A stretch of DNA of 64,000 nucleotides from an uncultured Actinomycetes bacterium (lineage in GTDB: Bacteria > Actinomycetota > Acidimicrobiia > Acidimicrobiales > RAAP-2): positions 54,471-118,470 of the forward strand of contig CAIUMH010000031.1 in NCBI GenBank assembly GCA_903900235.1, read 5' to 3'. The notes under the pieces are model-generated. The model saw nothing but the letters and a program-made list of their open reading frames with translations, was not told the DNA's origin and ran no database searches. Each line of letters begins with the position of its first letter. Position 1 is the first letter of the stretch. The translations under genes and the position numbers were made by a program. This document shows, in pieces, positions 21,296 through 29,537 of this stretch.

Positions 21296-21417
21296 GCGTT
21301 CTTCTTGTTGCGCCTCGGGCGCAGGGCGAACCACCAGATGCTGGCCATCGTGGCGGCCACGCCGACCACACCGGCCACCGGCTTGGCTACGGACTTGCTG
21401 CTGTTCTTGTTTCCCAC
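21292..21417 (-). CDS. Putative 41-aa single-pass membrane protein
   Basis: A 41-codon ORF starts with GTG and ends with TAG, overlapping the sirtuin stop tail-to-tail. It has a polar lysine-rich N-terminus (GNKNSSKSVAKP), one hydrophobic stretch (VAGVVGVAATMASIWWFAL) and a very basic tail (RPRRNKKNA). This N-helix-basic pattern is what a genuine small membrane protein looks like and is unlikely in a random frame. No function can be assigned, and no clear SD was found. Confidence 0.5.
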   Translation of the reverse strand: MGNKNSSKSVAKPVAGVVGVAATMASIWWFALRPRRNKKNA

Positions 21418-21969
21418 AGAACGAATCTATCCCTGGTCGGCGTCCTACGGGTGACGCAATCATCGATTGGCTGAGGAGCACCGAAGGCCCCACGACTCTT
21501 GAGCGCTGTTCGCCTCACAGCCACGACACCACGCAGGCCAGTCCGACGCTCGCACCATCGATGCGCTCCCTGGCTTCTCGACACCGAGCGAATCTGGACC
21601 TGCGACATCGTGGCGATGGATCTGGTGATGGGCGAATGGAACGATGAGCGAACCAATGTTCCAGCGTTCTCGCATCACCATTGCGGAACAGGTGTCGCCT
21701 CTGCACCCAAGAGGGGATCGGCGTGCGATCGCTGGAGGGCTTGCCCCGAATGTGCCCCCCGCATGCTCGTCATCTCTTGGCGTTCAGAGTCCATCGGTGG
21801 CGTCAACGGCGATCGCTGCTCGTCACCGAGGTGACTGGCCGACACGTAGCCGAGGATGCCTGGTCGCCACGCTGTCTCGGAAGACCCGGACTTGGTGACC
21901 TTCGGCCCTATCCACGGGGACGGCCAATCGAGAGACTGGTCAAGAGCCAAGACGCCCCAAGGAGGGGAT
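21418..21969. other. Long intergenic stretch, no supported gene
   Basis: About 550 nt lie between the sirtuin/small protein and the cytochrome b operon. Reading frames here give low-complexity Arg/Ser/Pro-rich translations without recognisable domains, and no RNA fold is obvious by eye. The region should hold the promoter of the downstream plus-strand operon. It could also be decayed sequence. Confidence 0.4.
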
Positions 21970-22149
21970 ATGACCGCAGCACTAGCAGTCGTTGTGGCGG
22001 CACTGGTCAACATCACCGGACCAGGCCACTACATCCACTGGGGATTCATCCAGATCTCCGTGGGCAACATCATCGTCATCAGCCTGATGGTGGTGACGTT
22101 CCTCGCGGCAATCCTCATCCCCTATCACCGGAAGGGAGGTCGCTCATGA
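21970..22149 (+). CDS. 59-aa membrane protein of cytochrome b operon
   Basis: This small protein has two hydrophobic segments (TAALAVVVAALVNITG near residues 2-17, and a long helix around NIIVISLMVVTFLAAILIP) and ends in a basic tail, HRKGGRS. Its start has a good GGAGGGG SD. Its stop overlaps the ATG of the cytochrome b gene by 4 nt, so it is translationally coupled. By analogy with small PetG/L/M/N-type subunits it may be an accessory helix of the cytochrome b complex, but that is inference. Confidence 0.75.
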   Translation: MTAALAVVVAALVNITGPGHYIHWGFIQISVGNIIVISLMVVTFLAAILIPYHRKGGRS

Positions 22150-22832
22150 CCGCCGTCGACCACACACCTGCCGAGACCGGCGAGGGTCTTGCCGAGGACG
22201 CAGACCAGTGGACCGCCAAGATCCGCCGCTTCTTGATGTCCAACTTGCCTCCGGGTCGCCTCATCCCTGACCGGCAGCCGAGCTACATGGCCTCATGGAT
22301 CTACATCTTCGGCGCCCTCACCATGGGAGCGCTGGCGATGGTCATCATCTCCGGTGGGCTGCTCTCGGTCGAAGGGCCGACCTGGTGGCATGCCTCGTCG
22401 GTCGGCCTCTTTGTCAACTCGCTCCATCTCTGGAGCGTCGAGCTCTTCTTCTTCTTCATGGTCGTGCACCTGTGGGGCAAGTTCTTCATGGCAGCGTGGC
22501 GAGGTAACCGCGCACTGACCTGGATGACCGGTGTCATCACCTTCATGGCCTCGATCGGTGCCGGCCTCACGGGCTACCTGTCCCAGACCAACTTCGACTC
22601 GCAGTGGATCTCGACCCAGGCCAAGGACGGTCTCAACGGCGTCGGCGTGGGCTCGTTCTTCAACGTGCTCAATTTCGGCCAGATGCTGATGTGGCACATC
22701 ATGATCCTCCCGCTTGCCGTGGTCGCCATCTCGGTGCTGCACGTCTTGTTGGTGCGAACCCGGGGCATCGTCCCGCCGATCGAGCTCGAACCGGCCAACT
22801 CGGCCACCGCGACGACAGGAGGTGAGGCCTGA
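22146..22832 (+). CDS. Cytochrome b N-terminal (b6-type) four-helix protein
   Basis: This 228-aa protein is only the N-terminal half of cytochrome b, as in b6. There are four membrane helices (about 47-73, 90-118, 124-147, 180-204). Two bis-histidine heme sites are complete: H94 and H108 in the second helix (14 apart) and H184 and H199 in the fourth (15 apart). The 15-residue spacing in the fourth helix is a b6f-type hallmark. It contains no cysteine, so it lacks the covalent heme ci ligand of chloroplast b6. It should carry electrons from quinol across the membrane, with an unknown partner. It is coupled on both sides to its operon neighbours. Confidence 0.88.
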   Translation: MTAVDHTPAETGEGLAEDADQWTAKIRRFLMSNLPPGRLIPDRQPSYMASWIYIFGALTMGALAMVIISGGLLSVEGPTWWHASSVGLFVNSLHLWSVELFFFFMVVHLWGKFFMAAWRGNRALTWMTGVITFMASIGAGLTGYLSQTNFDSQWISTQAKDGLNGVGVGSFFNVLNFGQMLMWHIMILPLAVVAISVLHVLLVRTRGIVPPIELEPANSATATTGGEA

Positions 22833-23794
22833 TGGCTCGCACCAAGAAGTTCAACCCGGACCGTGACGTCAATGTCTGGGTTGGCCCATACCGGCCCTAC
22901 GACCTTGCCAAGGAAATCATCGTCACCTTCCTAGCGGTCGCGGTGATCGCCGTAGTGCTCGCTGCAGTGTTCGGCTCACCCGACGAGAAGTCGGTAACGC
23001 TCAAGTCCTGGTCGACCGCTGACCAGGTCGACTTTGCCACCACCGCCATCACCGAGCTCGACGGCTCAAGTGCCACGGCGCAGTACGGCCCCCCCTACAA
23101 CAACGTGGCCGACGTCAGCCAGAAGGTCGGACCGATCTCGGTCGAGTCCGCACTCGGAGTCCATATCCCGGTGAACCCGGCCCAGGACTTCGTCCTCGGT
23201 CCGCTTTCCACCGTCACCGGGCATCCGGACCTGACCGCGGCCCTCACTCAATTCAAGGCGGCGACTCCGACCCAGCAGGGCAAGTGGACGGCCGCCTATG
23301 AGACCGCCGTGACGAAGGCCACCGTGACGAACGGCAAGCTCGTCGTGCCCCCAGGTGCCTATGGGCCGGTCGGCACGATCATCGGCAATCTCACGCAACT
23401 CGCAGCCTCAGGCGGTCTTGACGCCGCCCTGCTCAACCATGCCGGCTTCTTCAGCACCGACTACACCAAGTCGCTGCTGTTCGTGGCCGACGGGGGCTAC
23501 TTCTCCTCCCTCGGTGATGCCCACCACCTCTCCGGCGAGCAGTGGGGGATGATGAACGAGACCGGCAGCTTCCCAGGCCAACCGTGGCTGTGGCTCTATA
23601 GCGTCTGGTATCAAGTGCCACCGTTCAACGGGGACAATGTCTTCGCTGCCAATGCCGACGCCTATGTCTGGATCCTCATGATGATCCTGAGCGCCGGATT
23701 CCTCTTGGTCCCCTTCATCCCAGGGGTCCGTTCGATCCCCCGCTGGAGCCGGGTCTACAAGATCATCTGGCGGGACTACTACCGCTCGAAGTAG
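22832..23794 (+). CDS. Membrane-anchored partner of cytochrome b, unknown function
   Basis: This 320-aa protein starts at the last base of the cytochrome b stop. It has one membrane helix near residues 27-47 and a large domain of about 230 residues predicted outside the membrane. A second helix near 283-303 is followed by a basic tail (PRWSRVYKIIWRDYYRSK). It contains no cysteine at all, so it cannot be a Rieske protein or a c-type cytochrome. The C-terminal helix and tail faintly recall the last helix of cytochrome b C-terminal domains. I do not recognise the outer domain. It is probably a structural or quinone-site partner of the b-type cytochrome. Confidence 0.75.
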   Translation: MARTKKFNPDRDVNVWVGPYRPYDLAKEIIVTFLAVAVIAVVLAAVFGSPDEKSVTLKSWSTADQVDFATTAITELDGSSATAQYGPPYNNVADVSQKVGPISVESALGVHIPVNPAQDFVLGPLSTVTGHPDLTAALTQFKAATPTQQGKWTAAYETAVTKATVTNGKLVVPPGAYGPVGTIIGNLTQLAASGGLDAALLNHAGFFSTDYTKSLLFVADGGYFSSLGDAHHLSGEQWGMMNETGSFPGQPWLWLYSVWYQVPPFNGDNVFAANADAYVWILMMILSAGFLLVPFIPGVRSIPRWSRVYKIIWRDYYRSK

Positions 23795-23815
23795 CGAGTC
23801 GACCGTGGCGGGCGG

Positions 23816-24550
23816 TCACCGATCTGCGGTGATCGCCCCCACTAAGGCGGTGAAGGGTCGGAGATCACCGGACTCTTCCGGATGCCATTGGACGCTGAGC
23901 AAGAAGTTCGACTCTGGGCGCTCCACGGCCTCGATCACCTGAGGGACTCCCTCGGCCTCGACTGACCAGGCCGAGACCACCAGACCTTCGCCGAGGCGGT
24001 CGATCGCCTGGTGGTGCGAGCACGAGACCCTCGAGAGCTCGCCGAAGACCTCGGCGGTCATCGTCCCCGGCACACAGGCCACCTCCCGCTCGACAAAGGT
24101 GCCGGCGGCGATCTGGTGATCAGTGTGGCCAACGAGGTCGGGGACATGTTGGAGCAGGGTGCCGCCGAGGGCCACGTTGAGCACCTGATGCCCTCGGCAG
24201 ATGGCCAGGAGCGGCAGGTCGCGCTCGAGGGCTCCTCTCACCAGAGCGAGATCGGAGGCGTCGCGGACCGTGTCGGATCGACCAGTGCTCGGGTGGCGGT
24301 GCTCTCCGTAGGTAGCGGGGTCCATATCGAGGCCACCGATCACCACCAGGCCGTCGATCACGTCGAGCAGCTCTGCCACACCGGCGACAGGCTGCTCGGC
24401 AACCTGGGGGATCAGGATCGGTCGGGCTCCCGCTCTGGCGACCAGGCCGTGATAGGCGTCCTGGATCAGCGCCACCGGCACGTCGCTGAACGAACCCCAG
24501 CTCGCTCGCTCGGCATAGGTCGTCAGTCCGATGATCGGCATGCGTGCCAT
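23816..24550 (-). CDS. puuD: Class I glutamine amidotransferase, peptidase C26 family
   Basis: This 244-aa protein resembles gamma-glutamyl-gamma-aminobutyrate hydrolase (PuuD). The family cleaves gamma-glutamyl amides with a cysteine nucleophile. Visible are the nucleophile elbow LAICRGHQVLNV, the oxyanion region GGLDMDP, and the catalytic His/Glu in QWHPEES. It is divergently arranged with a glutamine-synthetase-like ligase 86 nt away, which supports a gamma-glutamylation/hydrolysis cycle for amines. The symbol is by resemblance. It ends 21 nt from the convergent cytochrome operon. Confidence 0.82.
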   Translation of the reverse strand: MARMPIIGLTTYAERASWGSFSDVPVALIQDAYHGLVARAGARPILIPQVAEQPVAGVAELLDVIDGLVVIGGLDMDPATYGEHRHPSTGRSDTVRDASDLALVRGALERDLPLLAICRGHQVLNVALGGTLLQHVPDLVGHTDHQIAAGTFVEREVACVPGTMTAEVFGELSRVSCSHHQAIDRLGEGLVVSAWSVEAEGVPQVIEAVERPESNFLLSVQWHPEESGDLRPFTALVGAITADR

Positions 24551-24635
24551 GGTGGCCTTCCGGGTCGCGGGGTCTGCTCTCGCAGGTTAGCGAGCCTGCT
24601 GTGGACGATCCTCTGGCGGAGGGCCATAGTGGGGC

Positions 24636-25991
24636 ATGGATCTCACGCAACTCACCCACGACATCGCCAGCGGTCGGATCGACACGGTGGTGGTGGCCTT
24701 CCCTGACCTGCAGGGCCGACCCGTCGGTAAGCGCATGACGGGTCCCTTCTTCCTTGACCACGTGGTGGACCACGGCATGGAGGCCTGCGACTACCTGCTC
24801 GGGGTCGATGTCGACATGGACCCCCAGCCGGGCTATACCTTCGCCAACTGGGACCTCGGCTATGGCGATGTCGTCTGCCACCTCGACCTATCCACCCTGA
24901 TGGAGCTGCCGTGGATGCCCGGAACGGCCATGGTGCTCTGTGACCTCACCGACAGCGCGGGCACCCCGGTCGAGGTCTCGCCTCGTCAGATGTTGCGTCG
25001 CCAGATCGAGCGCGCCGCCGATCGCGGCCTTGTGATCCGATGTGCCACCGAGCTCGAGTTCTACCTCTTCGAGCAGTCCTATGCCGAGGCTGCGGCCGAC
25101 GGGTGGCGCCACCTGACCCCGCACTCCTCGACCATCGAGGACTACCAGATCCTCCAGACGTCCCGGGATGAGTACATCCTTCGCCGCATCCGTAACGAGA
25201 TGATCGCTGCCGGCCTGCCCGTCGAGGGATCCAAGGGCGAGGCTGGAAGAGGACAGCACGAGGTCAACCTCGTCTACGACACCCCGTTGCTCACCGCAGA
25301 TCGTCACCTCGTCTTCAAAAATGGCATCAAGGAGATTGCCGCCCAGGAGGGCCGAGCGGCCACCTTCATGGCCAAGTGGACCATGGCCGAGGCCGGATCG
25401 TCCTGTCACATCCACACCAGTCTTTGGAGCACCGAGGACGATCGTCCGCTCATGGCCGATGCCACACACCCGACCGGGCTCTCTGAGATCGGTCGGCAGT
25501 TCCTCGCCGGCCAGATCCACGCGGCCAAGCAACTGGCTTGGTGCGCTGCTCCCTACCTCAACTCATATCGTCGCTACGTCCCCGACTCCTGGGCACCGAC
25601 GGCCGTGGCCTGGGGAGAGGACAACCGGACCTGTGGGTTTCGCATCGTCGGCCACGGTGCTGGCCGACGGGTCGAGAGCCGAGTCCCCGGAGCTGACGTG
25701 AACCCCTACATCGCGCTCGCTGCGGCCATCGCGGCTGGCCTCTATGGCATCGACCACGGCCTCGAGCTCCCCGACGCCTATCAGGGGAATGCCTATACGG
25801 CGACCGACGTCGAACGCCTTCCCTCGACGCTGGCCGACGCACTCGTCGCGCTCGAGGGCTCCGAAGTCGCCAGCGAGGCCTTCGGCCCCGACGTCCACCA
25901 TCACCTGGTCAACACCGCTCGTCGAGAGTGGGCGCTGGCCAACCACGTCGTGACGGACTGGGAACTGGCCCGGAACTTCGAGCGGATCTGA
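24636..25991 (+). CDS. Glutamine-synthetase-like gamma-glutamyl-amine ligase
   Basis: This 451-aa type I/III GS-fold enzyme is shorter than and divergent from true GlnA. It keeps the metal and ATP residues: the ELEFYLFE strand, EGSKGEAGRGQHEVNL, SSCHIHTSLW, and the RVESRVPGADVNPY segment that closes the active site. The GS adenylylation loop is not recognisable. Proteins of this subgroup (PuuA, GlnA3, GlnA4) ligate glutamate to putrescine, other polyamines or ethanolamine. The adjacent PuuD-like hydrolase supports that role. The exact amine cannot be read off. Confidence 0.83.
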   Translation: MDLTQLTHDIASGRIDTVVVAFPDLQGRPVGKRMTGPFFLDHVVDHGMEACDYLLGVDVDMDPQPGYTFANWDLGYGDVVCHLDLSTLMELPWMPGTAMVLCDLTDSAGTPVEVSPRQMLRRQIERAADRGLVIRCATELEFYLFEQSYAEAAADGWRHLTPHSSTIEDYQILQTSRDEYILRRIRNEMIAAGLPVEGSKGEAGRGQHEVNLVYDTPLLTADRHLVFKNGIKEIAAQEGRAATFMAKWTMAEAGSSCHIHTSLWSTEDDRPLMADATHPTGLSEIGRQFLAGQIHAAKQLAWCAAPYLNSYRRYVPDSWAPTAVAWGEDNRTCGFRIVGHGAGRRVESRVPGADVNPYIALAAAIAAGLYGIDHGLELPDAYQGNAYTATDVERLPSTLADALVALEGSEVASEAFGPDVHHHLVNTARREWALANHVVTDWELARNFERI

Positions 25992-26005
25992 TCTGCACGG
26001 GCACG

Positions 26006-26056
26006 CGACGACGCCCCGCCACTGACCGCATTGAGTCGGGTGGCGGGGCGTCGTCG
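26006..26056. terminator. 17-bp stem hairpin between convergent genes
   Basis: A perfect 17-bp inverted repeat with a 17-nt loop separates the plus-strand ligase from the minus-strand YceI gene. Its size and position fit a bidirectional terminator. Confidence 0.8.
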
Positions 26057-26079
26057 TGATTCCCGAGGGATCGAGGTGC

Positions 26080-26622
26080 CTACTTGGCGGCCTCGATCTC
26101 AAGGTGCAGCGTGATCTTGTTCGAGACCACGAGGCCACCGTTCTCGAGGACGCCATCGAAGCTGACATTGAAGTCTCGACGGTCGATCTCGACGCTGGCC
26201 TCGAAGGCGGCGATGGTGAGGCCCTCAACCATGTGCGGGCCGGTGCCGAGGTACTCGAGGTCGAAGGTGACCTGCTTGGTAATTCCGCGGATGGTCAGGT
26301 CTCCCGTGAGGTCGAAGTGATCTTCCTTGGCCGCAGGGGTCACTGAGGTCGACACGAAGGTCAGGGTCGGGTGGTTCTCGAGGTCGAGGAAGTCCGGCGT
26401 CTTGAGATGACCGTCACGCTGTTCATTGTTGGTCGTGATCGATCCGGCCTGGATGGTGGCGGTCACCGAAGAGGTCTCTGGCGTGTCGCCGATGACGACG
26501 GCGCCCTCGAAGTCGGTGAAGTGGCCACGGACCTTCGACGCGACGAGGTGGCGGCAAACAAAGCCGACCTGCGAGTGACTGGCATCGACGTTGTAGGTGC
26601 CAGGGGCGGGCAATTGGCTCAT
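26080..26622 (-). CDS. YceI-family lipid-binding protein
   Basis: This 180-aa beta-barrel (lipocalin-like) protein belongs to the YceI family, which binds isoprenoid lipids. Signature parts are GTYNVDASHSQVGFVCRH at the N-terminus and the central FDLTGDLTIRGITKQVTFD. It has no signal peptide, so it should be cytosolic, like most actinobacterial members. Transcription is divergent from a MarR regulator, and an AT-rich palindrome lies between them. Confidence 0.9.
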   Translation of the reverse strand: MSQLPAPGTYNVDASHSQVGFVCRHLVASKVRGHFTDFEGAVVIGDTPETSSVTATIQAGSITTNNEQRDGHLKTPDFLDLENHPTLTFVSTSVTPAAKEDHFDLTGDLTIRGITKQVTFDLEYLGTGPHMVEGLTIAAFEASVEIDRRDFNVSFDGVLENGGLVVSNKITLHLEIEAAK

Positions 26623-26663
26623 ATGGGGTTCTCCTTGATTGGGGTTTTTTTGACCTTACTCAT

Positions 26664-26685
26664 AGTATCTGTTTTGTCAGATACT
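26664..26685. promoter_or_regulatory. Probable MarR operator between yceI and marR
   Basis: A perfect inverted repeat (AGTATCTG, 6-nt spacer, CAGATACT) sits in an AT-rich 109-nt intergenic region between the divergent YceI and MarR genes. An overlapping imperfect repeat (CTGTTTT against CAAACAG, about 26669-26695) could be a second site. The length and symmetry fit a MarR dimer site that would repress both promoters. Confidence 0.6.
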
Positions 26686-26731
26686 TGTCAAACAGTATTT
26701 TTACATCTAGGTTTCTGGTACCCTTTTCGCC

Positions 26732-27238
26732 ATGACCATCACCGAACCTGCCAGCGCGAAGGATGCCGTTGCGGCGCTGTGCCCCTCGGTGGCGAAGGAC
26801 GAGCGGATCATGCTCGTCGGCCTCCTGGCCGAGACGGCCGCCCGGCTTCAGCGCACCCTCGGCGGTTGGCTCGAGTCGGAGTGCGGCCTCCCACTCGCCT
26901 GGTACGAGGTCTTGGTCCGCATCGTGCGATCCCCCGAGGGCCGCCTGACCATGTCCGAGGTCGCCGACAAGACGGTCTACACCTCAGGCGGAACCACCCG
27001 GCTGGTCGACCGCATCGAGGAGGCCGGCCTGCTCCAGCGCGCCAAGTGCCCGAGCGACCGGCGGACCGTGTACGTAGAGATCACCGAGGCAGGGGCGGCT
27101 GCACTCGCTGCGGCCACCGAGGTCCACCTCTCGCACATCGATGCTGAGGTGATGGTTCACCTCGACGAGGCGGAGCGCGCCACGCTGATCGACCTGCTCA
27201 CCCGCATCAACGAGGGTCCTGCGAGCTGCACCGCCTGA
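26732..27238 (+). CDS. MarR-family transcriptional regulator
   Basis: This 168-aa winged-helix regulator has the MarR order: a helical N-terminus, the recognition segment TMSEVADKTVYTSGGTTRLVDRIEEAGLL, the wing with the conserved CPSDRRTVYVEITEAG, and C-terminal dimerisation helices. MarR dimers normally lose DNA affinity when they bind a small ligand or are oxidised. It is divergent from yceI, and the shared operator-like palindrome suggests autoregulation and control of yceI. Inducer unknown. Confidence 0.9.
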   Translation: MTITEPASAKDAVAALCPSVAKDERIMLVGLLAETAARLQRTLGGWLESECGLPLAWYEVLVRIVRSPEGRLTMSEVADKTVYTSGGTTRLVDRIEEAGLLQRAKCPSDRRTVYVEITEAGAAALAAATEVHLSHIDAEVMVHLDEAERATLIDLLTRINEGPASCTA

Positions 27239-27326
27239 GCAAGCGGCCTCGTCCGCAGCTCCAAACGGGCTCGAAACTGCCCTGATCAACCGCTGAGTAC
27301 GAGCGGCTTCGCTCAGGCGACGAAGC

Positions 27327-28574
27327 CTAGGTATCAAAGATGGAGGGGTTGAGGATCTGGCGGCCCCACAGCTGGTCGGCCTCTGCCCTGGTGAGGCGAG
27401 CCTCGGCGGCGGCATCCTCCCACTCAGCGTTGATGACGTGAAGGTGGTGATCGATGATCTCCCTCGCCTCCCCCTCCGAGAGCAGGTACTCGGATGCTGC
27501 CGCCACACAAGTGGACAGACGGCTGAGTCGCATCAGCGGGTTCGTCGGGTTCCCGAGATCGCGTCCGATCGCCATCGCTTGGACCGCCTCGCCACCGGAA
27601 CGCATCTGAGGACAAATGTCATAGGCCGGCGTGAGCGCCAGGATCTCGCCATCCCAGAAGGCGGCGTGGTTGCGCGCGTGGTCATCGGTGTTCCCCACGC
27701 AGACGTTGAAGGCGATCCGTCCAAACATCTCCCGGAGAGCCTCCGGGGCGTCGGCAAAGCGCTCACGGATGATGTCGGCGAAGTCTGGATAGGTCGCATA
27801 GCGCCCCATCATCTCGTCAAGGCCCAGCATCGTCAGCGCCGAGACCATCATCGTGCGCTCCCCTGGCACGTCCGTCCGATCGAATCGCTCCACCAACAAC
27901 ACCTCTCTGCCCAGCGAGCTCACGACCTCGGTCGATGCTGCCTCGAGGCCGACGCGGCGCGCCAACTCCATGGCAACCCCTTCGGCATTGACCACCGGGA
28001 AGTGGTCGGTGCTCGAGGAGAACTTGGCGATGAGCTGGCGCTTCCCATCGGCGAGGATCGCCTTCGGCCTCGCACCGCCGATGCTTGAGCCCTGGAACAG
28101 CGCCTCGTCGAGCTCCGCAGAGAAGGGTTCACCGGCTTCAAGGTGCTCCGCTGCATCGATCAGCTCGTCGAGCGATCCTCCCCCCGAGCGCGGCACGTAG
28201 TGATCAGGGCTCGCTTGGAAGTCAAAGGCGCCGATCCGATCAGAGCCGGACTCGAGGAGATAGGACAGGGCATCGAGCTCCTTGGCCCGAGGTGCTGCGT
28301 GGCGGTGCTCGATGACCCGACGACCCCAGGCGTCAGGACTCCCATCGTCAATGCAGCCTGCGACGCGAAGACCGGCGAGCGGAGGGATCTCGCCGGCGCG
28401 CAACGGTAACTCGGGGAGGTAGAGGGGAACCGCGTCCGGCCTGCTGCGGTAGCTCGCACCGTAGGTGAATGACGTGATGCCCCCCTCAGTGGTGAGCACA
28501 CCGGCCACCACCGGCTCCGTCGCACCGGGGAGCCACACCCAGACGAAGACGTCCTGCGTTGGATCAGAATGCAT
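27327..28574 (-). CDS. hipA: HipA-family kinase toxin, module 1
   Basis: This 415-aa protein has the HipA kinase fold. HipA of E. coli phosphorylates glutamyl-tRNA synthetase and causes growth arrest. Visible motifs are SIGGARPKAIL, the ATP-site lysine in QLIAKFSS, LLVERFDR, the catalytic loop GNTDDHARNH and the metal-binding aspartate in LTPAYDICP. All are intact, so the kinase is probably active. Its ATG lies inside the 3' end of hipB (11-nt overlap). The sequence differs clearly from the other two HipA-like genes in this window, so it is not a recent duplicate. Confidence 0.9.
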   Translation of the reverse strand: MHSDPTQDVFVWVWLPGATEPVVAGVLTTEGGITSFTYGASYRSRPDAVPLYLPELPLRAGEIPPLAGLRVAGCIDDGSPDAWGRRVIEHRHAAPRAKELDALSYLLESGSDRIGAFDFQASPDHYVPRSGGGSLDELIDAAEHLEAGEPFSAELDEALFQGSSIGGARPKAILADGKRQLIAKFSSSTDHFPVVNAEGVAMELARRVGLEAASTEVVSSLGREVLLVERFDRTDVPGERTMMVSALTMLGLDEMMGRYATYPDFADIIRERFADAPEALREMFGRIAFNVCVGNTDDHARNHAAFWDGEILALTPAYDICPQMRSGGEAVQAMAIGRDLGNPTNPLMRLSRLSTCVAAASEYLLSEGEAREIIDHHLHVINAEWEDAAAEARLTRAEADQLWGRQILNPSIFDT

Positions 28575-28896
28575 CACTGACGACCGTTCTGCGAGCCCGG
28601 ACTCGAGAGGGGATGAGCGCGAGCCTCTGCTCCGACTGAGCAAGGGCCCAACCCAGCTCGCGACGATCTGGCGTGAAGAGCGGAACCCCGAGCAGGGTGG
28701 CCACCTCGAAGACCGAGCCGATCGCCACCGAGAGGTCACCTCGCTCGATCTTGCGGAGGGTGACGACCGAGATCCCGGCCCGCTCGGCCAAGTTCGCAGA
28801 CGTCCAGCGCCGTTCCCGCCGCGCCGCGGCGATCTGGTTCCCAAGGACCTTGGCCGCATCTCGGCTCTGAGGGTGATAGGTGTGCGGCTTGCGCAT
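28564..28896 (-). CDS. hipB: HipB-like HTH antitoxin, module 1
   Basis: This 110-aa protein contains an XRE helix-turn-helix (about residues 20-72, with NLAERAGISVVTLRKIERGD). It precedes and overlaps hipA, the standard order for an antitoxin that binds the toxin and represses its own operon. A GGAGG SD lies 5 nt before the ATG. The C-terminal tail (RVRARRTVVSDAF) is basic and probably flexible. Confidence 0.85.
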   Translation of the reverse strand: MRKPHTYHPQSRDAAKVLGNQIAAARRERRWTSANLAERAGISVVTLRKIERGDLSVAIGSVFEVATLLGVPLFTPDRRELGWALAQSEQRLALIPSRVRARRTVVSDAF

Positions 28897-28941
28897 GCGT
28901 CCTCCCAATAAGCGACAGTAAAAAATGACTTAATACTCTAA

Positions 28942-28969
28942 ATGATAGTCTACTAACGATTCCTGTCAA
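28942..28969 (-). promoter_or_regulatory. Promoter of hipBA module 1
   Basis: On the minus strand a consensus TTGACA (28964-28969) and TATCAT (28942-28947) are 16 nt apart, in a strikingly AT-rich island. The distance to the hipB ATG is about 45 nt. The surrounding AT-rich repeats probably include the HipB operator. Confidence 0.6.
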
Positions 28970-29294
28970 CCTGCACCTAGCGTGACGCCCGATCGAAGCC
29001 GAACCCACGGGCAAGTCGCCCGCCACCGCCACATCCCGGACGCGGGCCCAGGTGCGGAACTCCGATGGGGGAACCTGGTATCTCGAGGGGGCTGCGGCGG
29101 CGGGCGGCCTCACCGGGAGTCGACGACATCCAGTGGGGCTCACTCAGCCGATCGATCCCCTGACACCGTCATCAGTGATCGACCTCGTCGGGCTGCGCCC
29201 TCGGTTGGCCGAAGACAAACGGGAGCTGACATCTGCACCGCCTGTCGCCGGCCTCGGCCTTCGCCGCTTCACATCTTGACGTTATGATGCCGAG
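28970..29294. other. Intergenic stretch, no supported gene
   Basis: About 325 nt separate the hipBA promoter from the RHH-PIN module. Frames here translate to Arg/Gly/Ser-rich sequence without recognisable motifs. It must contain the promoter of the downstream antitoxin gene. I see nothing else in it. Confidence 0.4.
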
Positions 29295-29537
29295 ATGGCA
29301 AAGACGAGGACGACGCTCACCCTCGATGAAGAGACGTTGCGAGCGGTGAAGATTCGAGCTGCCCGTACCGGAAGGGGGGAGAGCGAGGTCATGGAGGAGG
29401 CAATCCGTCAGTCCCTCGGCATCGGCTTCCTCAAGCGCCAGTGGGCGATCACCGGCCACCTCACCGAGGAACAAGCGATGTCGATCGCCCTCGAGGCCCA
29501 GCGTGAGGTGCGCGCACAGAAGCGGTCGCAGGGTTGA
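29295..29537 (+). CDS. Ribbon-helix-helix antitoxin of PIN module
   Basis: This 80-aa protein starts with a ribbon-helix-helix DNA-binding domain (strand RTTLTLDEET, then helices ending near residue 45). The C-terminal helix HLTEEQAMSIALEAQREVRAQ would bind the toxin. Its stop overlaps the toxin start (TTGA), the usual coupling for antitoxin-toxin pairs. Confidence 0.82.
   Translation: MAKTRTTLTLDEETLRAVKIRAARTGRGESEVMEEAIRQSLGIGFLKRQWAITGHLTEEQAMSIALEAQREVRAQKRSQG

Noticed and set aside
21499..21834. 111-codon frame before the cytochrome operon as a Rieske or cytochrome gene
   Set aside because: The translation has no CxH or CxxCH motif and no membrane anchor.
28982..29287. 101-codon plus-strand frame before the RHH-PIN module
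   Set aside because: The translation is Arg/Ser/Gly-rich without domain or SD, and alternative frames are equally open.
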